Shown: positions 1-10,831 of the stretch, in pieces
Position numbering within the stretch: the first letter of the stretch is position 1
Layout: each line of letters opens with the position of its first letter
NCBI RefSeq assembly: GCF_902616385.1
Contig: NZ_CACMSM010000006.1
Span: 16,018-80,017, forward strand
Source: an uncultured Prochlorococcus sp.
GTDB taxonomy: Bacteria; Cyanobacteriota; Cyanobacteriia; PCC-6307; Cyanobiaceae
DNA: 64,000 bases
Reading direction: 5' to 3'
Notes under the pieces: generated by a model
The model's database searches: none
What the model was told of the DNA's origin: nothing
What the model saw: only the letters and a program-made list of their open reading frames with translations
Position numbers and translations under genes: made by a program

Positions 1-969
1 CCCAATTTTATAAATTGTTATGCCTGCTGTAGATACGATGGATCTTCCAGGTTCACACAACAATCTCGGTAAATCTAAATTGTGTTTTTTACAAGCTTCA
101 ACTATAGAGGTGGAAATTGTTTCTACCCATTCATCAATAGAAGGTGGATCGTCGTTTTTTGTATACTTAATACCTAAGCCTCCACCAACATTAAGTTCCT
201 TAATGTTATGGCCAAATTTTTTGGCGTCCAAAATAACCTTTACCATTATTTCACCAAGATCCTTATGAGGGTCTAGTTCAAAAATTTGGGAACCAATATG
301 AGCATGTATTCCTTTTAACTTCAGATGTTTAGTGGCGCTTATGCTAGCAAATAAATTATTCAGATATTCAATTCCAAAACCAAATTTGCTATCAAATGAA
401 CCTGTTCTTATGTATTCATGTGTATGGCATTCTATTCCAGGAGTAAAGCGAATCATTATTTCTAAGTCATAATTTAATGAGTTTGATATTTCCTCTAATC
501 TTTTTAAGTCATAGTCATTATCAACAATTATTTTTATATTATTTCTAATCGCCAAATCTATTTCTTTGTCAGATTTATTGTTCCCATGAAAAACAATTTT
601 TTCATTTGGTACCCCACCCTTTAGGGCAGTTAATAATTCCCCCTCGGAAACGGCATCAAGTCCTAAACCTTCTGAGGAAACAAGGTTACTCATGAATATA
701 GAGCTATTTGCCTTGGATGCATATATCGGTAGTGATTCTCCCGGATAATATTTTTCTAATGCATTTTTATAAGCTCTACAAGACTTTCTCAAGGTGACTT
801 CATCTAAAATATATAGAGGTGAATCATATTTTTTAACTAATTCTTCAATTGAACATCCACCAACTGATAATTTCCCATCTCCTCCAATGGAGGTAGTTAT
901 AGGTACGATATTTTTATTAGGACTTTCCAAGTCAATTTTCTGTTTTAAAAAAGATTTTTTTTCTTCCAT
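1..969 (-). CDS. lysA: Diaminopimelate decarboxylase, 3' end cut by window edge
   Basis: Reverse-strand translation begins at CAT 967-969 (MEEKKSFLKQKIDLESPNKN...) and includes SPLYILDEVTLRKSCRAYK, YASKANSS, FHGNNKSDKEI, GIHAHIGSQI, NVGGGLGIKY, EPGRSIV, typical of fold-III PLP decarboxylases of the LysA type. Confidence 0.93.
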   Translation of the reverse strand, partial: MEEKKSFLKQKIDLESPNKNIVPITTSIGGDGKLSVGGCSIEELVKKYDSPLYILDEVTLRKSCRAYKNALEKYYPGESLPIYASKANSSIFMSNLVSSEGLGLDAVSEGELLTALKGGVPNEKIVFHGNNKSDKEIDLAIRNNIKIIVDNDYDLKRLEEISNSLNYDLEIMIRFTPGIECHTHEYIRTGSFDSKFGFGIEYLNNLFASISATKHLKLKGIHAHIGSQIFELDPHKDLGEIMVKVILDAKKFGHNIKELNVGGGLGIKYTKNDDPPSIDEWVETISTSIVEACKKHNLDLPRLLCEPGRSIVSTAGITIYKIG

Positions 970-1056
970 TAGAGAACTTCAAATAAAGCTTAGCCAAACC
1001 CGTCACATTTTATAATGACTCTAGATTTGAACTTTTAAATATACTTACATAATAAA

Positions 1057-1497
1057 ATGATATCTATTAAACAATTAAATGAGAGAGATATTGAATTATG
1101 TTGTGAATTAGATTCAAAAACGATTTCACTATGGAGCAAGAAACAATGGGCTAACGAATTTAAAAAAGATGGTACAAAAATTTTTGGGTTATTAATAAAA
1201 AATTTAGTCATTGGTATTTGTGTTTTTCAAGTTGTTCTCGATGAAGCTCAAATAAACTATTTTGTTGTAAATAAGAAATTTAGGAAAAAGGGTTTTGGTT
1301 CTTACTTTATGAGCTATTTAATAAAAAGATTTGAAAAATTAAATCTAAGGAAATTACTATTGGAGGTTTCTGAGAGCAATGTTACTGCTGATAGATTTTA
1401 TAGTCGCTTTGATTTTTATAATGTAGGAATAAGAAAAAATTATTATAGTGATGGTTCACATGCCCTTTTGAAAGAAAAAAAATTAACAACAAAATAA
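1057..1497 (+). CDS. rimI: GNAT N-acetyltransferase, RimI-like
   Basis: 146 aa ORF; GNAT pattern NYFVVNKKFRKKGFGSYFMSYLI...LLLEVSESN..ADRFYSRFDF. Confidence 0.75.
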   Translation: MISIKQLNERDIELCCELDSKTISLWSKKQWANEFKKDGTKIFGLLIKNLVIGICVFQVVLDEAQINYFVVNKKFRKKGFGSYFMSYLIKRFEKLNLRKLLLEVSESNVTADRFYSRFDFYNVGIRKNYYSDGSHALLKEKKLTTK

Positions 1498-1676
1498 TGT
1501 AAAAATTTAATTGTTCGGATAACCATAATGCTTGAAATTACTATAATTTCTTGCTATATCACTAAAAATTTTAAATTTAATTCAATAAATTTTATTTTTG
1601 GGTATTCACAAAAGCTCATTCTGAACACAAAATAATCAGATTACTGGTAGGTTATTAATAGGAATTCAATCTTCTA

Positions 1677-4202
1677 ATGTTTGAAAGATTTACAGAAAAA
1701 GCTATAAAAGTCATTATGCTTGCTCAAGAGGAGGCAAGAAGGCTTGGTCATAATTTCGTTGGAACTGAGCAAATTCTTTTGGGATTAATTGGAGAAGGTA
1801 CTGGGGTTGCAGCGAAAGTACTAAAATCACTTGGAGTTAATTTAAAAGATTCAAGAATAGAAGTAGAGAAAATAATAGGAAGAGGATCTGGTTTTGTAGC
1901 TGTAGAAATACCCTTTACTCCTAGGGCTAAGAGAGTTTTAGAATTATCTCTCGAAGAAGCTCGTCAATTAGGTCACAATTATATAGGCACAGAACATTTA
2001 TTATTAGGTTTAATAAGGGAAGGTGAGGGAGTTGCTGCAAGAGTTCTTGAAAATTTAAATATTGATCTTACCAAAGTAAGAACTCAAGTTATAAGGATGC
2101 TTGGTGAAACAGCCGAAGTTGGCACAGGATCTAGTTCAACTAAGGGCAATCTGAAAACTGCTACTCTTGACGAATTTGGTACAAATCTAACAAAATTAGC
2201 CAGTGAATCAAAATTAGATCCAGTCGTTGGTCGCCATTCAGAAATTGATCGTGTAGTTCAAATATTAGGTAGAAGGACAAAAAATAATCCTGTGCTTATT
2301 GGGGAACCAGGTGTAGGCAAAACTGCTATCGCGGAGGGTTTAGCTCAAAGAATACAAACTGGAGATGTTCCAGACATACTTGAAGATAAAAGAGTTTTGA
2401 CTCTTGATATAGGTCTTTTGGTCGCAGGGACAAAATATAGAGGTGAATTTGAAGAAAGGTTAAAAAAAATAATGGAAGAAATTAAAGCAGCCGGTAACGT
2501 CATACTCGTTATAGATGAAGTACATACTTTAATTGGTGCTGGAGCTGCTGAAGGGGCTATAGATGCAGCAAATATTCTAAAGCCAGCATTGGCGAGAGGA
2601 GAACTTCAATGTATTGGAGCGACAACACTTGATGAATATAGAAAACATATTGAGAGAGATGCTGCTCTAGAAAGAAGGTTCCAACCTGTAATGGTTGGGG
2701 AGCCATCTATTGAAGATACAATTGAAATTTTAAAAGGTCTTAGAGAACGTTATGAACAACATCATCGCCTAAAAATTACTGATGATGCGCTTGAGGCAGC
2801 AGCTCATTTAGGGGATCGTTATATATCAGATAGATTTTTACCTGATAAGGCTATAGACCTCATAGACGAGGCTGGAAGTAGAGTACGTTTAATAAATTCT
2901 AAACTTCCCCCTGAAGCTAAAGAAATTGATAAGGAACTAAGACAAGTCCAAAAACAGAAGGAAGAATCTGTGAGGGACCAAAATTTTGATCAAGCAGGCC
3001 AATTACGTGAAAAAGAGATGGAATTGTCTGCAAAAATTAAAGAGGTATTGGAAAATAAAAAAGATTCTTCAACTAGAGATTTAACTGAAGCTGATAATCC
3101 TGTAAAAACTGATTCAAAACTATTACAAAGTCCTCTTGTTAGTGAAGAGGATGTAGCACATATTGTGGCTTCATGGACAGGTGTTCCTGTCCAAAAATTA
3201 ACTGAAACCGAATCAGTAAAGCTTCTTAATATGGAGGAAACACTTCACCAAAGGTTAATTGGACAAGATGAAGCTGTAAAGGCTGTTTCTAGAGCTATAA
3301 GAAGAGCAAGAGTTGGATTAAAGAATCCTAATAGACCCATCGCAAGTTTTATCTTCTCTGGTCCTACCGGTGTAGGTAAAACTGAATTAACTAAATCATT
3401 AGCTTCATATTTCTTTGGTAGTGAAGAAGCAATGATCAGATTAGATATGTCAGAATTTATGGAAAGACATACAGTTAGTAAACTTATAGGCTCGCCTCCA
3501 GGATATGTTGGTTTTAATGAAGGTGGTCAACTTACTGAGGCTGTTAGAAGACGTCCTTATACTGTTGTTTTATTTGATGAAGTTGAGAAGGCACATCCAG
3601 ATGTATTCAATTTATTACTTCAACTTCTTGAAGATGGAAGATTAACTGACTCTAAGGGCAGGACTGTAGATTTTAAAAACACATTATTAATAATGACTTC
3701 TAATATTGGTTCTAAAGTAATCGAGAAAGGGGGAGGCGGACTTGGATTTGAATTCTCAGGAGATTCAGTCGAAGATAGTCAATACAATAGAATAAAATCT
3801 TTAGTTAATGAAGAACTTAAGCAATACTTTAGACCTGAATTTTTAAATAGACTTGATGAAATAATTGTATTCAGACAACTAACTAAAAATGAAGTTAAGG
3901 AAATTGCTGAAATAATGTTGCAAGAAGTTTTTGCCCGATTAGAAGATAAAGGTATTAATTTAAATGTCACTGATGCCTTCAAAGAAAGACTTGTTGAAGA
4001 AGGTTATAATCCTTCATACGGAGCAAGACCTTTGAGAAGGGCAGTTATGCGTTTACTCGAAGATAGTTTGGCGGAAGAAGTTCTCTCGGGGAGAATAAAA
4101 GATGGAGACAATGCTTTAGTTGATATAGATGATAATAAAAAGGTTACAATAAATATTTCTTCTGAAGAATCTTCTCAAGAGTTAGCAGGTGCTAACTTCT
4201 AA
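1677..4202 (+). CDS. clpC: ATP-dependent Clp protease ATP-binding subunit ClpC
   Basis: 841 aa; Clp-N repeats, two AAA+ domains ([30 protein letters not shown]), UVR segment, GARPLRR C-terminus. Confidence 0.98.
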   Translation: MFERFTEKAIKVIMLAQEEARRLGHNFVGTEQILLGLIGEGTGVAAKVLKSLGVNLKDSRIEVEKIIGRGSGFVAVEIPFTPRAKRVLELSLEEARQLGHNYIGTEHLLLGLIREGEGVAARVLENLNIDLTKVRTQVIRMLGETAEVGTGSSSTKGNLKTATLDEFGTNLTKLASESKLDPVVGRHSEIDRVVQILGRRTKNNPVLIGEPGVGKTAIAEGLAQRIQTGDVPDILEDKRVLTLDIGLLVAGTKYRGEFEERLKKIMEEIKAAGNVILVIDEVHTLIGAGAAEGAIDAANILKPALARGELQCIGATTLDEYRKHIERDAALERRFQPVMVGEPSIEDTIEILKGLRERYEQHHRLKITDDALEAAAHLGDRYISDRFLPDKAIDLIDEAGSRVRLINSKLPPEAKEIDKELRQVQKQKEESVRDQNFDQAGQLREKEMELSAKIKEVLENKKDSSTRDLTEADNPVKTDSKLLQSPLVSEEDVAHIVASWTGVPVQKLTETESVKLLNMEETLHQRLIGQDEAVKAVSRAIRRARVGLKNPNRPIASFIFSGPTGVGKTELTKSLASYFFGSEEAMIRLDMSEFMERHTVSKLIGSPPGYVGFNEGGQLTEAVRRRPYTVVLFDEVEKAHPDVFNLLLQLLEDGRLTDSKGRTVDFKNTLLIMTSNIGSKVIEKGGGGLGFEFSGDSVEDSQYNRIKSLVNEELKQYFRPEFLNRLDEIIVFRQLTKNEVKEIAEIMLQEVFARLEDKGINLNVTDAFKERLVEEGYNPSYGARPLRRAVMRLLEDSLAEEVLSGRIKDGDNALVDIDDNKKVTINISSEESSQELAGANF

Positions 4203-4217
4203 TCATTAAAAGTAAAT

Positions 4218-5309
4218 ATGCAGTCAATCTCTCCAGAAACTATATATAGGGGAAATTTTGCTTGGGAAGAATCTTTACCTCAAATTACTAAATTAACTAA
4301 AAATCCATTAATTCTGGGTAGAGGGATTCAAACGAATAATTTGAGAAATAATATTTTTAATGATTTAAAAAATCAAAAACTTAATGTTAATTCTGCTAAT
4401 TTGCAATTTGATTGTTGTTATGAAGATTTTTCAAGAATTAAGAATATCATTTCAAATAATAATAACGATTCTGTTATCGCAGCTGGAGGTGGCAAAGTTC
4501 TAGATTCTGGAAAATATATAGCCGAGTCTCTTAGTATCCCTTGTATTACAGTTCCCCTTAGCGCCTCTACATGTGCAGGTTGGACAGCCTTATCAAATAT
4601 TTATACAAAGGATGGTCAATTCATAAAGGATGTCGCGTTAAGGTCTTGTCCGAAAATATTAGTTTATGATCATAAATTTATTCAAACAGCTCCATCAAGG
4701 ACACTTGCAAGTGGTATAGCAGATGCGTTGGCAAAATGGTACGAATCCTCAATAACAAGTTCAATGATAGATGACGGTCTTGTTCAACAAGCTATTCAGA
4801 TATCAAGAGTTTTAAGAGATCAACTATTAATAGATGGTGAAAAAGCGTTTAAGGGTCAATTTGAAAATTATCCTTCTTGGCAAAATACTGTAGAAGCATG
4901 TGGACTTACAGCAGGATTAGTTGGTGGTATTGGTGGAGAAAAGTGTAGGACTGCAGCAGCGCATGCTATTCATAATGCAATTACTCAGATAATCACCCCT
5001 AATAAATTTTTACATGGTGAGATTGTTGGGGTTGGATTATTGTTGCAATTAAGATTAGAAGAAATGAAAAATAATAATAAATTAGCTGATCAATCAATTA
5101 AACAATTATTTGTACTCATGAATGCATTGAATTTGCCAACTACTATCGGACAACTTGGAATAAACGTTTTTGAAAATAATAATTTAGAGAAAATTGCTGA
5201 TTTTACATGTCGAGATAAATCTGAGATTCACTTTTTGCCTTTTGAAATTAATAAACGGGACATAATAGAGGTCATATCAAATTTTGAACAACAAAAAATT
5301 AAAATATAA
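4218..5309 (+). CDS. Iron-containing alcohol/glycerol dehydrogenase family protein
   Basis: 363 aa; AAGGGKVLDSGKYIAE, PLSASTCAGWTALSNIYT, GIADALAKWYE, HGEIVGVGLL metal-binding region. Confidence 0.85.
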   Translation: MQSISPETIYRGNFAWEESLPQITKLTKNPLILGRGIQTNNLRNNIFNDLKNQKLNVNSANLQFDCCYEDFSRIKNIISNNNNDSVIAAGGGKVLDSGKYIAESLSIPCITVPLSASTCAGWTALSNIYTKDGQFIKDVALRSCPKILVYDHKFIQTAPSRTLASGIADALAKWYESSITSSMIDDGLVQQAIQISRVLRDQLLIDGEKAFKGQFENYPSWQNTVEACGLTAGLVGGIGGEKCRTAAAHAIHNAITQIITPNKFLHGEIVGVGLLLQLRLEEMKNNNKLADQSIKQLFVLMNALNLPTTIGQLGINVFENNNLEKIADFTCRDKSEIHFLPFEINKRDIIEVISNFEQQKIKI

Positions 5310-5317
5310 ACATTTTT

Positions 5318-6217
5318 TTGACTAAAAAAAATTTTCAACAATTAAGTGACTTAAATGCAGAATTTTTTGAAAGTGCCAAATTGTCACTATTAGACCCTTT
5401 AGGTCTTTATTTGGCAAATGACGTTAAGTGGATAAAACTCAACCAAAATTGGAACTCCTTAAAATTCCCAGTAGTTATGGGAGGAAAAGGTCAACCTATA
5501 CTTCTTCTACATGGCTTTGATAGTAGTTTTTTAGAATTCAGAAGAATATATAAATCATTAAAAAGAAATTTTCAAGTTATAGTCCCTGATCTGTTAGGTT
5601 TTGGTTTTAGTCCTAGATGCGCAACAAATGAATATAATCCATCGAAAATAATTTCACATTTAATTGATCTCCTTAAGACATTAAAAATAACAAAGAATCT
5701 AAAAATTATAGGCGCCTCTATGGGTGGCTCAACAGCTTTAAAACTTGCTTATGAAATTCCTGATTCTATTGAAAAAATTATCCTTTTGTCCCCCGCCGGA
5801 TTGTTTGGAGAACATAAGAGTATCCCTTTTCCTCTTAACCAAATTGGTGCCTCATTTCTTGGATTGCCTCAGGTTAGAAAAAGTCTTTGTAGGCAAGCAT
5901 TTGCTTTCCCAGATGAATGCGTTGGTAAGATGGAAGAGCAAATTGCTTCAATTCATTTAGGTTGTAAAGGATGGAGGAATTCACTTGCATCATTTGCAAA
6001 AAGTGGTGGTTTTGCAGGAACTCAAAAATATATCCAAAATATTCCAATTAAAACATTATGTGGAGAAAATGATCGAATTCTTGGAAAAAAAGAGCTTAAA
6101 AAAATAGGAAATATTGAAAAATTAAATTTTGTAGGGTTACAAAATTGTGGTCATCTTCCGCATATAGATCTCCCATCATTATCAAGTAAGATTATTCAAG
6201 ATTATTTTTTGGAATAA
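5318..6217 (+). CDS. Alpha/beta hydrolase fold protein
   Basis: 299 aa, TTG start; LLLHGFDSS oxyanion region, GASMGGS nucleophile elbow, CGHLPHIDLP catalytic His region. Confidence 0.85.
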   Translation: MTKKNFQQLSDLNAEFFESAKLSLLDPLGLYLANDVKWIKLNQNWNSLKFPVVMGGKGQPILLLHGFDSSFLEFRRIYKSLKRNFQVIVPDLLGFGFSPRCATNEYNPSKIISHLIDLLKTLKITKNLKIIGASMGGSTALKLAYEIPDSIEKIILLSPAGLFGEHKSIPFPLNQIGASFLGLPQVRKSLCRQAFAFPDECVGKMEEQIASIHLGCKGWRNSLASFAKSGGFAGTQKYIQNIPIKTLCGENDRILGKKELKKIGNIEKLNFVGLQNCGHLPHIDLPSLSSKIIQDYFLE

Positions 6218-6229
6218 AAGATTTCTTAA

Positions 6230-7087
6230 TTAATTTAGATACTTGAGAATTATAAAAATATAATACAAAACAGATGGAGTAAAGATGTAACTGTCAATTC
6301 TGTCAAGAATCCCTCCATGTCCCGGTAAAAAAGTTCCGGAATCTTTTATTTTTGCATCTCTCTTCATCATTGACTCAATTAAATCTCCAACTAATGCCAT
6401 AAGAGAAATTGAAATTCCATATATTATTCCAACAAATAATGGATTTTCCCAATTCAATAAAAATGCGAAAATTATTGCTAGCAAAGTTGAACAGGATATT
6501 CCTCCAATTAAACCTTCTATAGTTTTGCTCGGAGATATTGGAGATAGAGATGTTTTACCAAATGACTTCCCAATGAAATAAGAACCAATATCGCTAGCTA
6601 CAATTAAAAAGCAAGAAGTTAAAGTTAAATGCAGACCTGTAGTATTTGATAAGTTCTCAAACGACATAAAACCCTGATTTGAACTAATTATCACTGAATC
6701 TAATCCCCTTAACTTAATCCAGTAACTAGGTAAAAAACCTAAATAGAATAATCCAAAAATAGAGGCTGCAATATCTGAAATCGCCCCAGGTTTTGGCTGC
6801 AAAAGTAACCAAGTACATATCCCAACTGAACAGATTGGCAAAATTGAATTTGAAATTTCTCCTTCAAGCACACCAATAGTCTCAAGATAAGTAGAAACTA
6901 TAATAATAAAGGATGAAAATAATGTGGTTTTTGTAGCTGGTCTTATTCCTTTAAATTCTGCCATTCTAAAAAATTCTAATAATGCTAGATATGTAAGCAA
7001 AGCAGTTGCCAATGTAAAAAACCATCCCCCTATTAAAACAACAATTAAACCAAAAATTCCTATAAGTAACCCGCTTCTTAATCTCAT
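6230..7087 (-). CDS. cdsA: Phosphatidate cytidylyltransferase
   Basis: 285 aa multi-TM; C-terminal SPSKTIEGLIGG...DLIESMMKRDAKIKDSGTFLPGHGGILDRIDS is the CdsA signature. Confidence 0.95.
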   Translation of the reverse strand: MRLRSGLLIGIFGLIVVLIGGWFFTLATALLTYLALLEFFRMAEFKGIRPATKTTLFSSFIIIVSTYLETIGVLEGEISNSILPICSVGICTWLLLQPKPGAISDIAASIFGLFYLGFLPSYWIKLRGLDSVIISSNQGFMSFENLSNTTGLHLTLTSCFLIVASDIGSYFIGKSFGKTSLSPISPSKTIEGLIGGISCSTLLAIIFAFLLNWENPLFVGIIYGISISLMALVGDLIESMMKRDAKIKDSGTFLPGHGGILDRIDSYIFTPSVLYYIFIILKYLN

Positions 7088-7096
7088 ATGAAATTG

Positions 7097-8494
7097 CTAT
7101 GTTTCTAAGACTCTTACATTAAAATTTACCAGATCCTTGTTGCATAAACTTTGATTATTTATCCAATTAAACCTATCTATATCAATTTTTTCGCCAGGAA
7201 CTAGTAAAGGTATCCCGGGAGGATAAGGGCAAATAATATCTCCAGATATTTTATTTAATGATTGTGAGAAAGGAATATTCCGACTCTCACTTCTCCAAGC
7301 AATTCCAATTTCGACTTCGGGAGCTTGAACTAATTTAAAGGGCGATCTGAGCACTTCTAAACTTTTTGATTTTTTGGAATTTAATAGTAATTTTTTCCAT
7401 AACTTTTCAAATAAATTAAGAAAATCTTTTTGATTTCCAAATCCTAAGCAAAAAGTGAGAGTCATCATTTCTGGTAATTCAGCAATAAGTCCATTTCTAT
7501 AAAAAAAATTATCAGCAGTAAAACCATCAATCCCAGCCTTAGAGGTATTTACTACAATTTTTAAGGGGTCTTGAGTTTCTATGAGAGGAATATTTTTTTG
7601 AATTAATTTTTTATAAATACTTTTTGCCTCTAAAATTCTTTTTTGATATTTTGATAAACTTTTTTTGTTAAGCCAGTCCCTAATAGACTCTTCACAAGAA
7701 GAAAGTAATAAGGAACTTGGACTGGTGGTTTGCAGCAAATTAATACTTTTGATTAATTTATATTCATCAATTAGATTTCCTTTGTACCAAAGCACAGCCG
7801 TTTGAGTTAATCCATTGAGCGACTTATGCAATGAATTAACAACTAAATCAGCGTTTGATGATAAGGCTGGTTTTGGCAAATTAAGGTTTTTACAAAAAAG
7901 GAAATATGAACCATGGGCTTCATCAACTAAAACAGGTATATTTTTTTGATGACAACAATCTATTAAAGGTTCTAAATCTCCGGCATAACCTTGATAAGAG
8001 GGATTTACAAGAATGACCCCGGCAATTTTATTCTCATCAAAATTTAATTTTTCAAATACATTTTCCAACCAAATTCTTGTAATTGGCTTGTAATGACCGG
8101 TTTCGGTAGATAATTCTAGGTCAAAAAATATTGGATTTATATTCTGCATCGCACAGATTTTTATGACACTTATATGAACATTTCTAGGCATAAGGATATT
8201 TTCGCCTGGATTTGCCATTGAAATTACTGCTGATTGTATTAATCCGGAAGCTCCATTAACTCCAAAAAAACATCCTTTAGCCCCAAATTTGTCAGAAAAT
8301 TCTCTTTGAGATTTAGCAATTAATCCACTTTGGGATAGTGGTGAACCTATTTCTGGTAGTTCGGGCAGGTCCCAATACCCAGGTGGATATTTTAATAACT
8401 TCACTAATTTCTTAGGTAAAGCTGACCCTCTGTTATGAGCGGGGAAGAATAAAGACTTTAAAAACTTTTTAGTTAGAAAAGATGAAATGCTCAT
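7097..8494 (-). CDS. Orn/Lys/Arg decarboxylase family protein
   Basis: 465 aa; FFGVNGASGLIQSAV, NPSYQGYAGDL, VLVDEAHGSYF, NSLHKSLNGLTQTA PLP-lysine motif. Confidence 0.88.
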   Translation of the reverse strand: MSISSFLTKKFLKSLFFPAHNRGSALPKKLVKLLKYPPGYWDLPELPEIGSPLSQSGLIAKSQREFSDKFGAKGCFFGVNGASGLIQSAVISMANPGENILMPRNVHISVIKICAMQNINPIFFDLELSTETGHYKPITRIWLENVFEKLNFDENKIAGVILVNPSYQGYAGDLEPLIDCCHQKNIPVLVDEAHGSYFLFCKNLNLPKPALSSNADLVVNSLHKSLNGLTQTAVLWYKGNLIDEYKLIKSINLLQTTSPSSLLLSSCEESIRDWLNKKSLSKYQKRILEAKSIYKKLIQKNIPLIETQDPLKIVVNTSKAGIDGFTADNFFYRNGLIAELPEMMTLTFCLGFGNQKDFLNLFEKLWKKLLLNSKKSKSLEVLRSPFKLVQAPEVEIGIAWRSESRNIPFSQSLNKISGDIICPYPPGIPLLVPGEKIDIDRFNWINNQSLCNKDLVNFNVRVLET

Positions 8495-8558
8495 AAAGTA
8501 TTATTGACATATATAGAATGGACTCCATGATAATCTTTTTTGATATTTTCTAACCTAA

Positions 8559-10214
8559 ATGAAGAGTACTTATTCGAAATATGCAGCAAAAGATGACTTA
8601 TTTTGGTTGATTTTGAGACCATGGATTTTTATCCCAAGAGTTTTATATATCCTTTTAACTTTTATTTTTCTTTTTTTAAGAATACTTTTTCAAGGTAACA
8701 GTAAAAATAAAAATGTACAAAAAAATCTCTCGAAATATCTTTTTGATGTAATAACGGATTTAGGTCCTTGTTTTATCAAATTAGGCCAAGCACTCTCTAC
8801 TAGACCAGATCTTGTTAGACAAGATTGGCTTACAGAACTTACAAAATTACAAGATAATCTTCCAGCATTTGATCACAAAATTGCTTTAAAAATCATTGAA
8901 GAGGAACTTGGATCCCCTGCTAATGAATTATTTGAAGAGTTTCCAGATAGTCCTATTGCTTCAGCAAGCTTAGGTCAAGTTTATAAAGCAAAAATAAATA
9001 ATTCTTATCTGGCTGTGAAAGTACAGCGACCAAATTTATACTTTCTCATAAGAAGGGATGTTGTAATCTTAAGGTTTTTAGGAACTTTTTTATCCCCACT
9101 CTTACCATTAAATATAGGTGTCGGAATTGGAGAAATAATAGATGAATTCGGTAGGGCACTTTTTGATGAAATTGATTATCAAAAAGAGGCTGAAAATGCT
9201 TTGAGGTTTGCAAATTTATTCAAAGAAAATCCAAATATTTTTATTCCTAAATTAGAAAAACAGTTTTCATCCAAAAGGGTAATAACAACTTCTTGGATTG
9301 ATGGAGTTAAGTTAAGAGATCGAGCTTTACTTGAGGAAAATAACTTAATACCTGCTTCATTTATAAAAACATGTGTCATTAGTGGACTGCAGCAATTATT
9401 TGAATTTGGATATTTTCATGCAGACCCACATCCAGGCAATATGTTTGCTCTAAAGGGAGGAAATGCAGATTGTGGGAATTTAGCTTATGTTGATTTCGGA
9501 ATGATGGATACTATTACAAATTCAGATAGACTTACTCTTATTAAGGCTATTGTTCATATAATAAATGAAGAATATTATCTTCTCGCAGAAGATTTCCAGA
9601 AATTAGGTTTTTTAACCAAAGAACAAGATCTTCAAAAACTTGTTGAACCATTAAAAGAAGTTTTAGGAGGATCTTTTGGCGCTGAGGTTGGTAATTTTAA
9701 TCTTAAAAATGTAACTGACAAATTCTCAAAACTAATGTATTCCTATCCTTTCAGAGTACCAAGTAGGTTTGCATTAATAATAAGAGCCGTTGTTAGTCAA
9801 GAAGGTTTAGCACTGAGGCTAGATCCTGAATTTAAAATTCTAAAAATAGCTTATCCGTATATTGCAAAAAAACTACTTACCGATAATTCTGAAGAGATTT
9901 TAGACATACTTTTAGAAGTCGTTTTTGATAAAGAAGGCCAAATCCAAGTAGAAAAAGTTGAAAGTTTATTAAACATTTTATTTAGAGATTCAGAGAATAT
10001 TAATTCAGATCTCATACCAGTTGCGAATGCTGGATTGAAATTATTTGTCAGTAAAAAAGGATCCGAAGTTAGGAAGAATCTTCTTTTAAGTCTTATAAAA
10101 GATGAAAAACTAGAATTTACTGATGCAAAAAAACTCTTAGCTTTAATTAGGGATACTTTTAGCCCTCTAAATATTGCAAAAAGTGCAGTACAAAATATTA
10201 TTTCAACAGTTTAG
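8559..10214 (+). CDS. ABC1/UbiB (AarF) family atypical kinase
   Basis: 551 aa; FIKLGQALSTRPDL, SASLGQVYKAKI, VKVQRP, FHADPHPGN, VDFGMM. Confidence 0.95.
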   Translation: MKSTYSKYAAKDDLFWLILRPWIFIPRVLYILLTFIFLFLRILFQGNSKNKNVQKNLSKYLFDVITDLGPCFIKLGQALSTRPDLVRQDWLTELTKLQDNLPAFDHKIALKIIEEELGSPANELFEEFPDSPIASASLGQVYKAKINNSYLAVKVQRPNLYFLIRRDVVILRFLGTFLSPLLPLNIGVGIGEIIDEFGRALFDEIDYQKEAENALRFANLFKENPNIFIPKLEKQFSSKRVITTSWIDGVKLRDRALLEENNLIPASFIKTCVISGLQQLFEFGYFHADPHPGNMFALKGGNADCGNLAYVDFGMMDTITNSDRLTLIKAIVHIINEEYYLLAEDFQKLGFLTKEQDLQKLVEPLKEVLGGSFGAEVGNFNLKNVTDKFSKLMYSYPFRVPSRFALIIRAVVSQEGLALRLDPEFKILKIAYPYIAKKLLTDNSEEILDILLEVVFDKEGQIQVEKVESLLNILFRDSENINSDLIPVANAGLKLFVSKKGSEVRKNLLLSLIKDEKLEFTDAKKLLALIRDTFSPLNIAKSAVQNIISTV

Positions 10215-10323
10215 TTTTTATATTTATAGTTAATTAACTTACCTATGAATTTAATTCTATTAGAATTGGATGTAATATTTTAAAAATGAGAAGTAAAAGG
10301 ATTATTTAGCTTTGGTAGATTAA

Positions 10324-10818
10324 ATGAATATTTTGAAAAATCTCTTTTTATTTAATAAAAAATCTGAAAAAAATAAAGAATTTAGTCCTGGATTGGTTGA
10401 CCAATCTTTAGAAATTGCAAAGTTAGTAAAAGAAGCAAGAATTCAACAAAACCTTACAATTAAAGAATTGTCATACATTTCAAAAATCCCTGAACGAATA
10501 ATAAACTCTATTGAAAATAATAATAAAAATACTAGGCCAGAGTATCCTTTTATAAGATCTATATTAATTAAATTAGAGGAATGCTTAGTATTAAAAAAAA
10601 ATACATTATTAAATTTAGCAGTTAAAGAAAGAAAAATTTTAAAGAAAAAGGGTAAGGATTTTATGTTCAGGAAATTCGATCTTATCAATACATGGCAAGG
10701 AAGTCTTTTGTATTTTTTTATATTAGTTTTAACTATTTTTATATTAAAGAGATACTTTATTTTAAATGTAAATGTTATAGAGATTCAAAATATTGAAAAT
10801 CAAATTATTGATAAATAA
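10324..10818 (+). CDS. HTH + single-TM protein, RodZ-like architecture
   Basis: 164 aa; N-terminal XRE-like HTH (AKLVKEARIQQNLTIKELSYISKIPERIINSIENNN) and one C-terminal TM (LLYFFILVLTIFILKRYF). Confidence 0.6.
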   Translation: MNILKNLFLFNKKSEKNKEFSPGLVDQSLEIAKLVKEARIQQNLTIKELSYISKIPERIINSIENNNKNTRPEYPFIRSILIKLEECLVLKKNTLLNLAVKERKILKKKGKDFMFRKFDLINTWQGSLLYFFILVLTIFILKRYFILNVNVIEIQNIENQIIDK

Positions 10819-10831
10819 TTTTTAAAAAGAT

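Noticed and set aside
20-1015. Plus-strand ORFs at 20-268 and 794-1015
   Set aside because: The minus strand encodes lysA continuously here
3779-3982. Minus-strand ORF inside clpC
   Set aside because: Antisense shadow of a strongly conserved coding region; the same applies to other nested ORFs such as 9179-9379, 10443-10688, 12968-13322, 15608-15850, 19735-19917, 24316 region, 34108-34398, 41073-41495 and 57287-57652
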